A stretch of 47,134 nucleotides of DNA from Candidatus Aalborgicola bjergmarkensis (GTDB taxonomy: Bacteria > Pseudomonadota > Gammaproteobacteria > Burkholderiales > Burkholderiaceae_C). The position numbers were made by a program, and so were the translations under genes. The notes under the pieces are model-generated. The model was not told the origin of the DNA and did not search any database. It saw only the letters and a program-made list of their open reading frames with translations. This document shows, piece by piece, positions 17,148-28,500 of this stretch (position 1 is the first letter of the stretch; each line of letters opens with the position of its first letter). Location: the NCBI GenBank assembly GCA_016708725.1, contig JADJFE010000005.1, positions 1-47,134 of the forward strand, written 5' to 3'.

Positions 17148-17871
17148 TGAGCTTCTGGCATTGATGCGCGCGCGTGAACTGACGAACGGCTTTGCCAATC
17201 GATTCTTGATGCTTTGGGCTGAGCGGGATAAGGTCGTGCCGTTTCCCAAGGCAACGCCCCAGGCAGCGGTGGACGCTTTGGCGGTCAGAATGCTTGGCGT
17301 TCTGGATTTTGTCCAAGCCGAACGTGTTACGGAACGCGATCACATGCGGATCGAACTGACCGCACAGGCACAAGGCGTTTATTCGCAGTTGTATCGCGGG
17401 GAGCTGATTGACGACAGCGCTGGTGAGCGCGTCACGGCGTTGCTGGAACGCCGGGCACCGATGTTGCTGCGCTTGGCCATGATTTTTGCCCTCAGCGACT
17501 TGCAAACACGTATTGATGTCCAACACATCCAGGCCGCCATGGGATGGATTCGCCATGGTGTCGAGTCAGCAAAGTTCGTGTTCGTCAAAGCCACGGACGC
17601 AGCAGACTCGGTTCGCACCAGCGCGGCGGTCAAGAAAATCGTGGATTTTCTGCGAATCAAGGGGACGGCGACTCGGTGGCAAATCACCACAGAGTGTTTT
17701 CAGGGGCATGCATCCAAGGCCACCATTGATGCGGCCATCGAGAGGCTGTTGCTGGCCTCGCCACCACAAATCACGGTTCAGCCCGAACCACGCATTCGGG
17801 GTGTGCGTGGGCGACAGACCAACATCTACGCCCTATCGGTCGGCAGGCCAGTTTCCGATATCGAAAAATAG
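17148..17871 (+). pseudogene. 5'-truncated DUF3987 primase/helicase-like protein
   Basis: From the IS91 edge the frame gives about 240 residues. Its first part, LLALMRARELTNGFANRFL followed by WAERDKVVPFP, matches the C-terminal half of DUF3987/YfjI-type proteins (pattern tNGFaNRFLw..R...lP.P). A helical region and a winged-helix-like tail follow (VKKIVDFLRIKGTATRWQI). These proteins occur on plasmids, phages and integrative elements, with a DnaB-like ATPase core that is lost here. The gene was cut by the IS91-like insertion or by recombination at its edge. Confidence 0.7.
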
Positions 17872-17893
17872 ACATCAATTACCAGCGCGCGAA

Positions 17894-17986
17894 ATACTTC
17901 GCATTCTTCGCAGCAGCTGCGAAGAATTATTCAGCTGCAAGCTGTTGAATTGAAAGGGAAATTAATACTTCGCAAACTTCGCAGCA
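17894..17986. repeat. Direct and inverted repeats after the primase-like gene
   Basis: Two 22-bp direct repeats, at 17894-17915 and 17965-17986, share ATACTTCGCA-NN-CTTCGCAGCA (20 of 22 bases). The first is part of a perfect palindrome with 11-bp arms, TTCTTCGCAGC (17904-17914) and GCTGCGAAGAA (17916-17926). Such iteron-plus-palindrome patterns occur at replication origins, recombination sites and operators. The position behind a primase-like gene favours an origin or att site. Confidence 0.6.
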
Positions 17987-18054
17987 AATGTCAGAACCCC
18001 ATGGCAACGCTCGGTCGCCTGGCGACAAGCAATCTTGACATGCGGTTGAGCAGC

Positions 18055-18921
18055 TCAGTCGATGGAGATGACACCCCGGCATTTTGGAAATGCGGTGCAG
18101 CCCCAAAAAGCACCGCCAGTATTGGAGCCCTGCTTGGCAATTCGCTTCACCATGGACCCACCACACCTTGGACAAGACGGTTCCTTGCTCGTGACATTGG
18201 GTGTAACCACTGCCGTGGTATTCGTCTTTCCGTTTTGATCTGCCGACCTTGCGGCACGCGCACGATCAATCATTTTCGTCAGCGCCTGGCCATCAATCAG
18301 GTCGATGTTGCGCCCTTCGGCGAATGCCCTTGCATCGGCCGTGAAAACGCCAGACGTGACCACGAAGCCACCGGTTGCCCCTTCTGCCGACATGACGCCG
18401 AACAGCTCCCGCACCACGTTGACGGAAACTTTATAGGCTCGCCACTGCTTGCATTGCACCAAAAAGACTTCACTGCCTTTTTTGAGTTTCAGATCGATAC
18501 CGCCGTCGGCACCGCCCCCGCCCGTTTCAGTGACTGAATAGCCTTGCTGCCGAAATGCTTCACCAACCAACAGTTCAAAGTCACGCCACGACATGCTGCG
18601 CAGAGCTTCACCAGGCTTGCCGGTGGCAGCGGCGTCAATCAACCCTGCGCGTTTACGCCTGCCCAAATATGAAGCAACTGCACCAGCTAAAAGCAGGAAG
18701 GGAACAATGTATTGGCCGATTGACGCTAGTGTTTTGGTTACTTGACCGACGACCATTTGTCCCATCTGACCAGGTACAGCTGCCGTTGCAACCTCAGCCG
18801 TCGCATACCTGTGCAAGACAACATACGCGATGCCCGCCAAGCCTGTTCCGGCCCACCAGGGCAACAGCGATGCCACCTCGAACACCAGTGCCAATGCACC
18901 GCCGTCTTTTTTTCGTGCCAT
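18055..18921 (-). CDS. Membrane-anchored Mrr-type restriction endonuclease with zinc-ribbon tail
   Basis: The 288-residue protein has two hydrophobic segments (about 15-37 and 70-88). An Mrr_cat PD-(D/E)xK nuclease domain follows (about 108-215), with SWRDFELLVGEAFRQQGYSV, GGGGADGGIDLKL (D143) and VFLVQCKQW (Q156, K158). The tail is a topoisomerase-type zinc ribbon with Cys 250, 253, 275 and 281. Mrr-like enzymes cleave modified or foreign DNA. The gene faces away from the brxR operon, and its leader region contains a structured element and terminator. This is a stand-alone anti-invader nuclease by family. Confidence 0.85.
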   Translation of the reverse strand: MARKKDGGALALVFEVASLLPWWAGTGLAGIAYVVLHRYATAEVATAAVPGQMGQMVVGQVTKTLASIGQYIVPFLLLAGAVASYLGRRKRAGLIDAAATGKPGEALRSMSWRDFELLVGEAFRQQGYSVTETGGGGADGGIDLKLKKGSEVFLVQCKQWRAYKVSVNVVRELFGVMSAEGATGGFVVTSGVFTADARAFAEGRNIDLIDGQALTKMIDRARAARSADQNGKTNTTAVVTPNVTSKEPSCPRCGGSMVKRIAKQGSNTGGAFWGCTAFPKCRGVISID

Positions 18922-18969
18922 TTTTTCTCCCTACTTTGGTGGCCTATTTTCACATCGCCCGTAAGTGGC

Positions 18970-19006
18970 AGACAAAAGAAAACCCAGCGATTTGAAGGCT
19001 GGGTTT
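18970..19006 (-). terminator. Intrinsic terminator ahead of the mrr-like gene
   Basis: Read on the minus strand, a stem AAACCCAGC/GCTGGGTTT (18998-19006 and 18980-18988) is followed by a T-rich tail (TTCTTTTGTCT). It lies about 50 bases upstream of the mrr-like start, so it ends whatever RNA is made from further upstream. This could be an sRNA or a leader with attenuation. Confidence 0.7.
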
Positions 19007-19130
19007 GAAAAGCCTTTGCAGGCTCCGCGCTCAGGGAGGTAAAGCACGGGGGGTTAATCCCCTCCAATAGTGTAGTCCGCTTCAGCGTGGGCGTTAAACG
19101 ACGACTGCGGAGCCTGGCGCTCAATTCCCA
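19007..19130 (-). ncRNA. Candidate structured RNA or leader upstream of the mrr-like gene
   Basis: Perfect 10-bp arms CAGGCTCCGC (19019-19028) and GCGGAGCCTG (19107-19116) enclose about 78 bases with an inner GGGG-TTAA-CCCC hairpin (about 19049-19063). The terminator follows directly on the minus strand. No known tRNA, riboswitch or attC layout was recognised. It may be a small RNA gene, or an attenuating 5' leader of the Mrr-type nuclease gene. Confidence 0.4.
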
Positions 19131-19222
19131 AACGCGGAATCTAACTCGCCATCACGACCGAGACGGCCCGCCCAGAGGCAGTTGCTGATCGACTTGAAAA
19201 GTCTGATTTGCGGCGCATAATG

Positions 19223-19237
19223 TCATCAGTTTGATGA
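19223..19237. promoter_or_regulatory. Dyad operator upstream of the BrxR-type regulator
   Basis: The arms TCATCA and TGATGA flank GTT. The site lies about 80 bases before the regulator start, within an AT-rich stretch (TGATATAAACTAC) that suits a -10 region. WYL/wHTH regulators of defence loci commonly bind such dyads in their own promoter. The site is a candidate only. Confidence 0.45.
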
Positions 19238-19317
19238 TATAAACTACATAGCAATGAACAAATATAAAACCAATTCCGGTCTTACCGTCGTCTGTCGTGG
19301 ATGAGGAGCAGCAGCCT

Positions 19318-20217
19318 ATGCACCCCCAGCGCGTCGAAAGCCTGAGCCACGGTCAACGTGAGCGGTTGGCGTACATCGACTTTCGGCTCTACTTCTTCGG
19401 CGAGATTGGTCGCCCTGATCTGAGCGGCCGTTTCGGAGTGGCACCAGCAGGTGCAACGCGAGACCTCGCCCTGTACCGCGAGATCGCTCCTCAGAACATC
19501 GAGTTCGACGGCAGCAACAAGATCTACCGTATCGGCAAAGACTTCGCTCCGTTGTTTGAGCACGCCTCACAGCGCGTGCTGTCTGCGCTCGCTTTGGGGT
19601 TCGGGGATGGCGTCAATGGGGAGTCACACGCCCTTCTGCCTTGCGAATCGCCAGCCGCCTTGAGCAGTCCCAAAATGGAGGTACTGGCCCCGATTTGTCG
19701 CGCCATCCACGCCAAGCGCCCGGTGGCCATCCGCTACCACTCGATGAGCAGCGGCGAGTCCGAGCGTGTCATCGTGCCCTTTGCCTTGGTCGACACCGGT
19801 CTTCGCTGGCACGTCCGGGCCTTTGATCGCAAGAGCGGAGAATTCCGAGATTTCGTCGTCACACGCGTTGAGGCCCCGACCTTGCTCGATGAGGAGCCAA
19901 AGTCGAATGAGCGCCCGGACAACGACATCCAGTGGACGCGGATCGTTGAGCTGGACTTTGTCCCTCACCCTCGTCTGAGCCGCCCCGAGATCATTCGGAT
20001 GGACTACGGGATGACGGATGGCTCGATACGGATGCGGGTTCGTGCGGCGGTCGCAGGCTACATGCTGCTGCGTTGGAGCGTCGACGCATCGCCCGATCAC
20101 AGCCTCAAGGAAGAACAGTACCGCCTGTGGCTCAGCGACCCGCTGGCCTTGTACGGGGTAGAGAACGCCAAACTCGCGCCAGGGTATCGCCCACCGTCAG
20201 CGCAAACAAAGAAATGA
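19318..20217 (+). CDS. brxR: BrxR/CapW-like WYL-domain transcriptional regulator
   Basis: The 299-residue product (ATG 19318, with GAGGAG upstream; a GTG at 19297 is possible) has an N-terminal winged helix: ERLAYIDFRLYFFGEIGRPDL then FGVAPAGATRDLALYREIAPQN. A WYL domain follows, with AIRYHSMSSGE, WHVRAFDRKSGEFRDF. This is the layout of BrxR/CapW regulators, which repress phage-defence operons and are released by a ligand that binds the WYL domain. It lies 18 bases before the GmrSD-like gene, so it probably controls the whole downstream operon. The symbol marks family resemblance; no BREX genes are present. Confidence 0.8.
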   Translation: MHPQRVESLSHGQRERLAYIDFRLYFFGEIGRPDLSGRFGVAPAGATRDLALYREIAPQNIEFDGSNKIYRIGKDFAPLFEHASQRVLSALALGFGDGVNGESHALLPCESPAALSSPKMEVLAPICRAIHAKRPVAIRYHSMSSGESERVIVPFALVDTGLRWHVRAFDRKSGEFRDFVVTRVEAPTLLDEEPKSNERPDNDIQWTRIVELDFVPHPRLSRPEIIRMDYGMTDGSIRMRVRAAVAGYMLLRWSVDASPDHSLKEEQYRLWLSDPLALYGVENAKLAPGYRPPSAQTKK

Positions 20218-20235
20218 TCGGAAAGAAAGTACACG

Positions 20236-21990
20236 ATGGCCAAGACGCTTGAAGCACATGACAAATTGATTCGGGAGATTTTCGAAGGCAGCTACCAGTT
20301 CGAGATTCCGGACTACCAGCGCCCGTATGCCTGGACGACCGAACAAGCCGAGGAGCTGTTCAATGACCTCGTATCGGCAATGCAGGATGCGCGTACCTCC
20401 GGCACAGCGAGCCAGTATTTCTTGGGCAGCATCGTTCTCATCAAGAACGATAGGGAACCGAAGTCATCGGTGGTCGATGGCCAGCAGCGCCTGAGCACCC
20501 TAACGATGCTTTTCGCCGTCCTGCGCGCGGTGATGCCAGATGCAGCTGACGACATCACGGACTTCCTCTACAAGAAAGGCAAGGTCAGTCTGGGCGAGAC
20601 GAACGAGTACCGCCTGATTGCCCGCGAGGAAGATGCGGACTTCTTCCGTTCCTTCATTCAGGAGCCCGGGGGCATTGCCCGCATAGTCGCCAGCACGGAC
20701 AAGCTGGAAGACAGCCGACTGCGCTTCCGGGAGAACGCCACCCTGCTGCTGAACAAGGCCTCCGCCCTATCTAGCGCCGAGCGCGACGCCCTGTGGAAAT
20801 TTTTGGCCAACGACTGCTCGCTGGTTGTGATCTCCACGCCCGACCTCGAGGCGGCGTATCGCATCTTTTCGGTGCTGAACAACCGGGGCCTCGACCTCGC
20901 ACCCATTGACATCATCAAAGCTTCCGTGCTGGGTTCTATCCGCACCATCGCTGGTGACGCCAAGAGCCGTATCTATGCCAAAGAGTGGAGTCGCATCGAG
21001 ACAACGCTTGGCCGGGATGCCTTCGGCGACCTGTTCGTTCACATCCGCACGATCTACGCCAAGCAAAAACAGCGGGCCACTCTGGTCAAAGAGTTCCAGG
21101 ATCACGTCACCGAATACAAGACGCCGATTGTCTTGGTAGACAAGGTCATCAAGCCCTATGCCGAAGTCTGGGACTTTGTGCGCGATGCCGACTTCGAGGC
21201 CACCGAGCTGGCCGAGACCATCAACGACTACCTGTCTTGGTTGAACCGCGTCGACTTCAAAGACTGGGTGCCCCCGGCACTGGTCTACTTCAAGCGCTTC
21301 CGCCAGCAGCCCAAGTTGCTGGCCGAATTCTTCAAGGCGCTCGAACGACTGACCTACTTCATGCTCGTTACCAAGGTGGGGATTAACGAGCGCATCGAGG
21401 CCTACGCCGATCTCACCAAGGAGATCGAGCCTGAGGCTTTCGACGGCGAACTGGCAGCATTGAAAACGCTCGCGCTCACCGACAAGCAGAAGCGCGAGTT
21501 TCTCGCTGCACTCGATGGCGACATCTACCGCCGGTTGCCCAAGGCGCGCATGGCGCTGATGCTGCGCCTCGAAGCGCTGGTCAGCGACGGCAGCAAGAAG
21601 CAAGCGTTTGACCACCTGTCGCTGGAGCACGTTCTGCCGCAGACCCCGCCTGCAGCATCTGATTGGCTCAAGTGGTTCCCCGACGAGGACGACCGCGACT
21701 CATGGACACACCGGCTGGCCAATCTGGTTCCGCTTCACGTTCGCAAAAACCCGGCCGCCAGCAACTACGACTTCGCCACCAAGAAAAACGTGTATTTCAA
21801 GGGGAAAGGCACCGCGTCGCCATTCATCCTGACGCAGGAAGTCAGGTCAGAGGGCGAGTGGACACCAGAGATGCTGGAAGACCGGCAGAAGCGCCTCGTT
21901 GGTGTTCTTGAAAACCACTGGAAACTCACGATCACCGAAACTGGAACTGCTGACCAACAGGCGGTCAATCTACCTTCCGCACAGGGATAA
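20236..21990 (+). CDS. GmrSD-like DUF262/DUF1524 nuclease (type IV restriction)
   Basis: The 584-residue protein has an N-terminal DUF262 NTP-binding domain (IPDYQRPYAW at 24-33, FLGSIV, VVDGQQRLSTLT with DGQQR at 81-85). The C-terminal DUF1524 HNH-type nuclease has LSLEHVLPQTP near residue 465 and HRLANLVPL...RKNPAASNYDFATKK. GmrSD and BrxU fusions cut glucosylated or otherwise modified phage DNA using nucleotides. The gene is complete. It starts the defence operon after brxR and is followed by hsdM with four bases between. A link to modification-dependent restriction comes from the family, and the modification it targets is unknown. Confidence 0.85.
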   Translation: MAKTLEAHDKLIREIFEGSYQFEIPDYQRPYAWTTEQAEELFNDLVSAMQDARTSGTASQYFLGSIVLIKNDREPKSSVVDGQQRLSTLTMLFAVLRAVMPDAADDITDFLYKKGKVSLGETNEYRLIAREEDADFFRSFIQEPGGIARIVASTDKLEDSRLRFRENATLLLNKASALSSAERDALWKFLANDCSLVVISTPDLEAAYRIFSVLNNRGLDLAPIDIIKASVLGSIRTIAGDAKSRIYAKEWSRIETTLGRDAFGDLFVHIRTIYAKQKQRATLVKEFQDHVTEYKTPIVLVDKVIKPYAEVWDFVRDADFEATELAETINDYLSWLNRVDFKDWVPPALVYFKRFRQQPKLLAEFFKALERLTYFMLVTKVGINERIEAYADLTKEIEPEAFDGELAALKTLALTDKQKREFLAALDGDIYRRLPKARMALMLRLEALVSDGSKKQAFDHLSLEHVLPQTPPAASDWLKWFPDEDDRDSWTHRLANLVPLHVRKNPAASNYDFATKKNVYFKGKGTASPFILTQEVRSEGEWTPEMLEDRQKRLVGVLENHWKLTITETGTADQQAVNLPSAQG

Positions 21991-21994
21991 GAAC

Positions 21995-23534
<1,540 letters not shown>

Positions 23535-23545
<11 letters not shown>

Positions 23546-24863
23546 GTGGACGCAAACCTCCGTTGGTGAAATTTCCTTATTGGTGACCAAGGGAACGACT
23601 CCAACTACTTTAGGGCATTCATTTCAAGAGAATGGCGTCAACTTCCTGAAGGTTGAAGCGATCACGGAAGATGGACACTTCATTCGTGATAAATTTATGT
23701 TCATTTCCGAGGATGCTCACCAGACGCTGAGCCGCTCGCAACTAAGGCAAAACGATATATTGTTCACCATCGCGGGAACAATCGGGCGCACAGCCCTGGT
23801 CGACGATCAGATATTGCCCGCGAACACCAATCAAGCAATAGCGATTGTTCGACCCGACATATCGGTTGTTAGGCCGCGATTTTTGCGCTATGTCTTGTCA
23901 AACCCGAGCTTCACACGAAAAGCTCAGAGCAGGACTGTGCAATCAGTTCAGTCTAACTTTAGCCTTGGCGAACTGAAACAAGCGCAAATCACATTGCCTG
24001 ATCTGCCAGAGCAAGATCAAATCCTCAAGGTTCTTGGAACGATTGATGATCGCATTTCGCTCATGCGCAAAACCAATATTACGCTTGAGGCGATTGCGCT
24101 GAGCTTGTTTAAGTCATGGTTTGTCGACTTCGACCCTGTTCGAGCAAAGATGGAAGGTCGTGCTCCTGAGGGAATGGATGAAACCACGGCTGCTCTGTTT
24201 CCTGACGAATTTGAATCTACGGGTTCGGGGATGCTGCCTAAGGGATGGAGTGCATGCCCTCTGTACGACCTAGCCACATACATCAACGGGGCAGCCTACA
24301 AGGCATTTGAACCTAATGCGGATCGAAGAGGCCTTCCGATCATCAAAATAGCCGAACTCAAAGCTGGGGTGACGGGCCAAACAGCTTTCTCAGATGTGGC
24401 GATGCCTGAAAAATACAGGATACAGACGAGAGATATTTTGTTTTCTTGGTCTGGAAATCCGGATACATCGATTGACACATTTGTGTGGGTGTATGATCCT
24501 GCATGGCTAAATCAACACATATTTCGCGTTATCCCAAATTCACCAAGCGAGCGAGCATTCGTTCTCCAAACGCTTAGATTTTTGCGGCCTGTTTTTACTG
24601 AACTTGCAAGAAATAAGCAGACAACTGGTCTTGGTCACGTAACAGTTTCTGACATGAAACGACTATTGGTAACAAAGCCGACGGCTGCGTTACTTAATTT
24701 ATTCAATGCAAAGATCGGCAATATTCATGAGCGAATTTTCAAAAATGAACAACAAATCCTAACCCTTGCTGCGCTTCGCGACACGTTTTTGTCACGCCTG
24801 ATATCAGGACAGCTACGGATGCCCGCCGCCCTGGCGGAAGTTGGGACAGCGCATGACGCTTGA
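23535..24863 (+). CDS. hsdS: Type I restriction-modification specificity subunit
   Basis: The 442-residue protein starts at ATG 23535, with GGAGG at 23522-23526. It has two target-recognition domains separated by the conserved central helices: LPDLPEQDQILKVLGTIDD and SLFKSWFVDFDPVRAKMEG. A second conserved helix lies near the C-terminus (ILTLAALRDTFLSRLISGQL). The target recognition domains are the most variable parts and set the bipartite DNA target, which cannot be deduced by eye. The end overlaps the next gene start by 11 bases. Confidence 0.9.
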
Positions 24864-25599
24864 CTGGTGTCCGGGCATCCGCGAGGCGTGCGCACATTGG
24901 CGAGATGCGCCTATGTTGCAGCAGACCTTTGAGGCGTTGGAACGGACGCTGAACGAAGATAACGACGCATGCATCGACTGTGCTAAAGCTATTGTTGAAG
25001 TGTTTTGCCGGATAGTCATTGACGAGCTGGATTCCTCGATAAACCCTGTAAAGCCAAAGGCATCCTCCCCTGATTTTGGCGAATGGGTGGGTGCGGCCGT
25101 CCGCGTACTTAAGCTTGGCGAGAACCAAAACAATAAATTTCTCAAATTGGTTTCGCAGCATCACAAGCTGACGACGGCGCTTGGTGACTTGCGTAATGAA
25201 GCTGGGCCTGCAAGCCACGGGCGAGATGGTTTTTTGGATAAGTTGTCGGCGCATCACCGACGATCATCTGTGCTGTCTGCTGATGCCATCGTCACGTTTT
25301 TACATCAAGCCTATCTTGAGGCAGAGCTGGACTTAGTGCGAACACGCGAACCCTATGAGCGCTTTGACCACCTACACCGACTGATCGATGCAAATGTGTC
25401 ATTACAGGCTGTTGTCGACGAAGAAGGTTTTCTGTCTGTAGACGTGACGCTGCCTACAGGCGACGTATTGCCATTGCGCGTAGAAGCGAGTCGACTGCTC
25501 TATCAACTAGATCGGGACGCCTATGTCGAGGCGTTGAACGCTGCGCGAGGAGCACCTGCTCCGTTAGTGGAGTCAGACGTAGAACAAGGAGAGGAATGA
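24853..25599 (+). CDS. Abortive-infection (Abi_C-like) protein between hsdS and hsdR
   Basis: The 248-residue protein starts at ATG 24853 and overlaps hsdS by 11 bases and hsdR by four. Residues of about 105-160 (LGDLRNEAGPASHGRDGF, then HHRRSSVLSADAIVTFLHQAY) match the C-terminal domain of abortive-infection proteins: a helical bundle with a conserved R-N-x-x-G-x-x-HG. The N-terminal part is helical, and the C-terminal part is acidic. Its overlap with both neighbours shows that it is a fixed member of this type I locus. Its role could be a toxic response or help to HsdR; neither can be read from sequence. Confidence 0.6.
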   Translation: MTLDWCPGIREACAHWRDAPMLQQTFEALERTLNEDNDACIDCAKAIVEVFCRIVIDELDSSINPVKPKASSPDFGEWVGAAVRVLKLGENQNNKFLKLVSQHHKLTTALGDLRNEAGPASHGRDGFLDKLSAHHRRSSVLSADAIVTFLHQAYLEAELDLVRTREPYERFDHLHRLIDANVSLQAVVDEEGFLSVDVTLPTGDVLPLRVEASRLLYQLDRDAYVEALNAARGAPAPLVESDVEQGEE

Positions 25600-28500
25600 T
25601 GGCTTTTTTATCGGAGGCCGCCGTTGAGCTGGCACTACTAGAGCAATTGCGGGGGCTGGGATACAGCATTGAGCAAGAGGAAAACATCGGCCCCGATGGC
25701 CAACGCCCTGAGCGCGAAAGCCACGATGAGGTGGTGCTGAAGAAGCGCTTCGAAAGCGCAGTTGCGTTGCTCAACCCCGGATTGCCGCTGGAGGCGCGTC
25801 AGGATGCCATTCGCAAGGTGATGCAGCAGGAGCTTCCATCACTTCTCGAAGAGAACCGACGCCTCCACAGGCTGATCACAGAGGGTGTCGATGTCGAGTA
25901 TTACGCCGACGATGGCACGCTGACAGCGGGCAAGGTTTCGCTGATCAACTTCGAGCACCCCGAGCAGAACGACTGGTTGGCGGTAAGCCAGTTTGTGGTG
26001 ATAGCCGGGCAGTACAACCGCCGTCCCGACGTGGTGGTGTTCGTGAACGGGTTGCCGCTTGGCGTGATCGAGTTGAAGGCACCTGGAAGTGGTAATGCGA
26101 CCTTGGTCGGGGCATTCAACCAACTGCAGACCTACAAGAAGCAGATTCCGGCACTGTTCAACCTGAACGCGCTGCTGGTGACATCGGACGGTATCACCGC
26201 CCGGGTCGGCTCACTAACCGCCGACCTTGAGAGATTCATGCCCTGGCGCACGACCGATGGCAGGGACGTGGCACCCAAAGGCGCCCCTGAACTCTCGACG
26301 CTGATTGAAGGCGTTTTTCATCAACGCCGTCTGCTCGACTTGCTCTGCCACTTCACGGTCTTCGGAGAAACCGGCTCAGGTTTGGCAAAGATCATCGCGG
26401 GCTATCACCAGTTCCACGCGGTGCAGCACGCCGTCAACAGCACAGTTACGGCGTCCGCCCCTGGTGGCAACCAGCGGGTGGGCGTGATATGGCACACACA
26501 GGGTTCCGGCAAAAGCCTACTTATGGCGTTCTACGCTGGGCAATTGGTCAAGCACCCAAAGATGGCCAACCCAACCCTGGTGGTGCTGACTGACCGGAAC
26601 GACCTCGATGATCAACTGTTTGCGACCTTTTCAATGTGCCGCGATTTGATTCGCCAGACACCGGTGCAGGCAGACAGCCGCGAGGACTTGCAGAAGCATT
26701 TGGCTCGTGCCTCTGGTGGGGTGATTTTCACGACCCTGCAGAAATTCGGCGAGACCAGCCAAGCGCTGACTGATCGACGCAATGTGATCGTGATCGCGGA
26801 TGAAGCCCACCGCAGCCAATATGGCTTTAGAGCCAAGGTGGACGCGAAGACCGGCGAAATTTCCTACGGCTTCGCCAAGTACATGCGCGACGCCCTACCC
26901 AACGCATCTTTCATTGGCTTTACAGGCACGCCCATCGAAGCCGATGACGTGAACACCCCAGCGGTGTTCGGCAACTACATCGACGTGTACGACATCAGTC
27001 GTGCCGTCGAAGACGGTGCGACCGTGCCGATTTACTACGAATCACGCCTTGCGCGCATTGAGCTGGACGAGGACGAGAAGCCCAAGATCGACGCCGAGGT
27101 CGAATGAACTCACGGAGGACGATCCGGAGGTCGAGCAGGAGCGCTTTAAGAAAAAGTGGTCAACGGTGGAGGCCCTGGTCGGCAGCGACAAGCGCCTTGC
27201 TCTGGTGGCCAAGGATATGGTCACGCACTTCGAGGATCGCGTGGCGGCGCTGGATGGCAAGGCGATGGTGGTCTGCATGAGCCGTCGCATCTGCGTGAAG
27301 CTGTACGACGAAATCGTAAAGCTGCGCCCGGACTGGCACAGCACGGACGACAACGACGGTGCAGTCAAGAGCGTGATGACAGGAGCTGCAAGTGACCCAC
27401 CGGAGTGGCAACAGCATATCGGCAACAAGGCGCGGCGTGATCTGCTGGCCAAGCGAGCCCGTGACCCCAAAGACACACTAAAGCTGGTGATCGTTCGGGA
27501 TATGTGGCTCACAGGCTTTGACGCACCGTGTATGCACACGATGTACGTGGACAAGCCGATGCAAGGGCACGGTTTGATGCAGGCAATCGCCCGTGTGAAC
27601 CGCGTGTTCCGCGACAAGCCTGCCGGATTGATCGTGGACTACATCGGCATCGCACAGAACCTCAAGTCAGCCCTGCAGCAATATTCGAAGAACGACCAGG
27701 AAAACACCGGCGTCGATGAAGCTCAGGCCGTCGCGGTAATGATGGAAAAGTATGAAGTGGTGCGGGATATGTACCACGGCTTCGACTACGCGTCGGCAAT
27801 GACCGGGACGCCACAGCAGCGCTTGGCAATGATGGCAGGTACCATCGAGTGGATTCTCGTCCTGCAGCAAAAGCTGGCGGCAAAAGAGAAGACCAAGGAA
27901 GGCAAGAAGAACGCTCACCGCCGTTATCAGGATGCGGTGCTCGCGCTGTCAAAGGCCTTCTCTCTGGCTTCAGCATCCGACGAAGCCCGCGAAATTCGGG
28001 AGGAAGTCGGCTTCTTCCAGGCAATTCGCGCCGCGCTGGTCAAGAGCAGCCGGCTCGGGAGTGACCCAGCAAGAGCGCGAGTTGGCGATCCAGCAGATCG
28101 TCAGCCGTGCGGTGGTCTCGACCGAGATCGTGGACATCCTGGCTGCCGCAGGCATCAAGAGCCCGGACATCTCCATCCTGTCCGACGAGTTTCTGGCCGA
28201 AGTTCAGCAGATGGAGCGAAAGAACCTCGCGCTGGAAGCGTTGCGCAAACTGATCAACGACGGCATTCGCTCACGGAGCAAGTCAAACGTTGTGCAGACC
28301 AAAGCCTTCTCAGAACGGCTGGAGGATGCGGTAGCGCGTTACCACGCCAATGCAATTACGACTGCCGAGGTGCTGCAGGAACTGATCCAGTTGGCCAAGG
28401 ACATCCGGGCCGCGCGCCAACGTGGCGAGGAGCAAGGGCTGTCAGAGGATGAAATTGCCTTCTACGACGCGCTGGCCGAGAACGAAAGTGCGATTCAGAT

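Noticed and set aside
19019..19116. Possible integron attC site or tRNA-like element
   Set aside because: GTTAAAC resembles an attC core, but no matching RYYYAAC partner was found at the right place and no integrase is in the window; no tRNA cloverleaf could be folded by eye.
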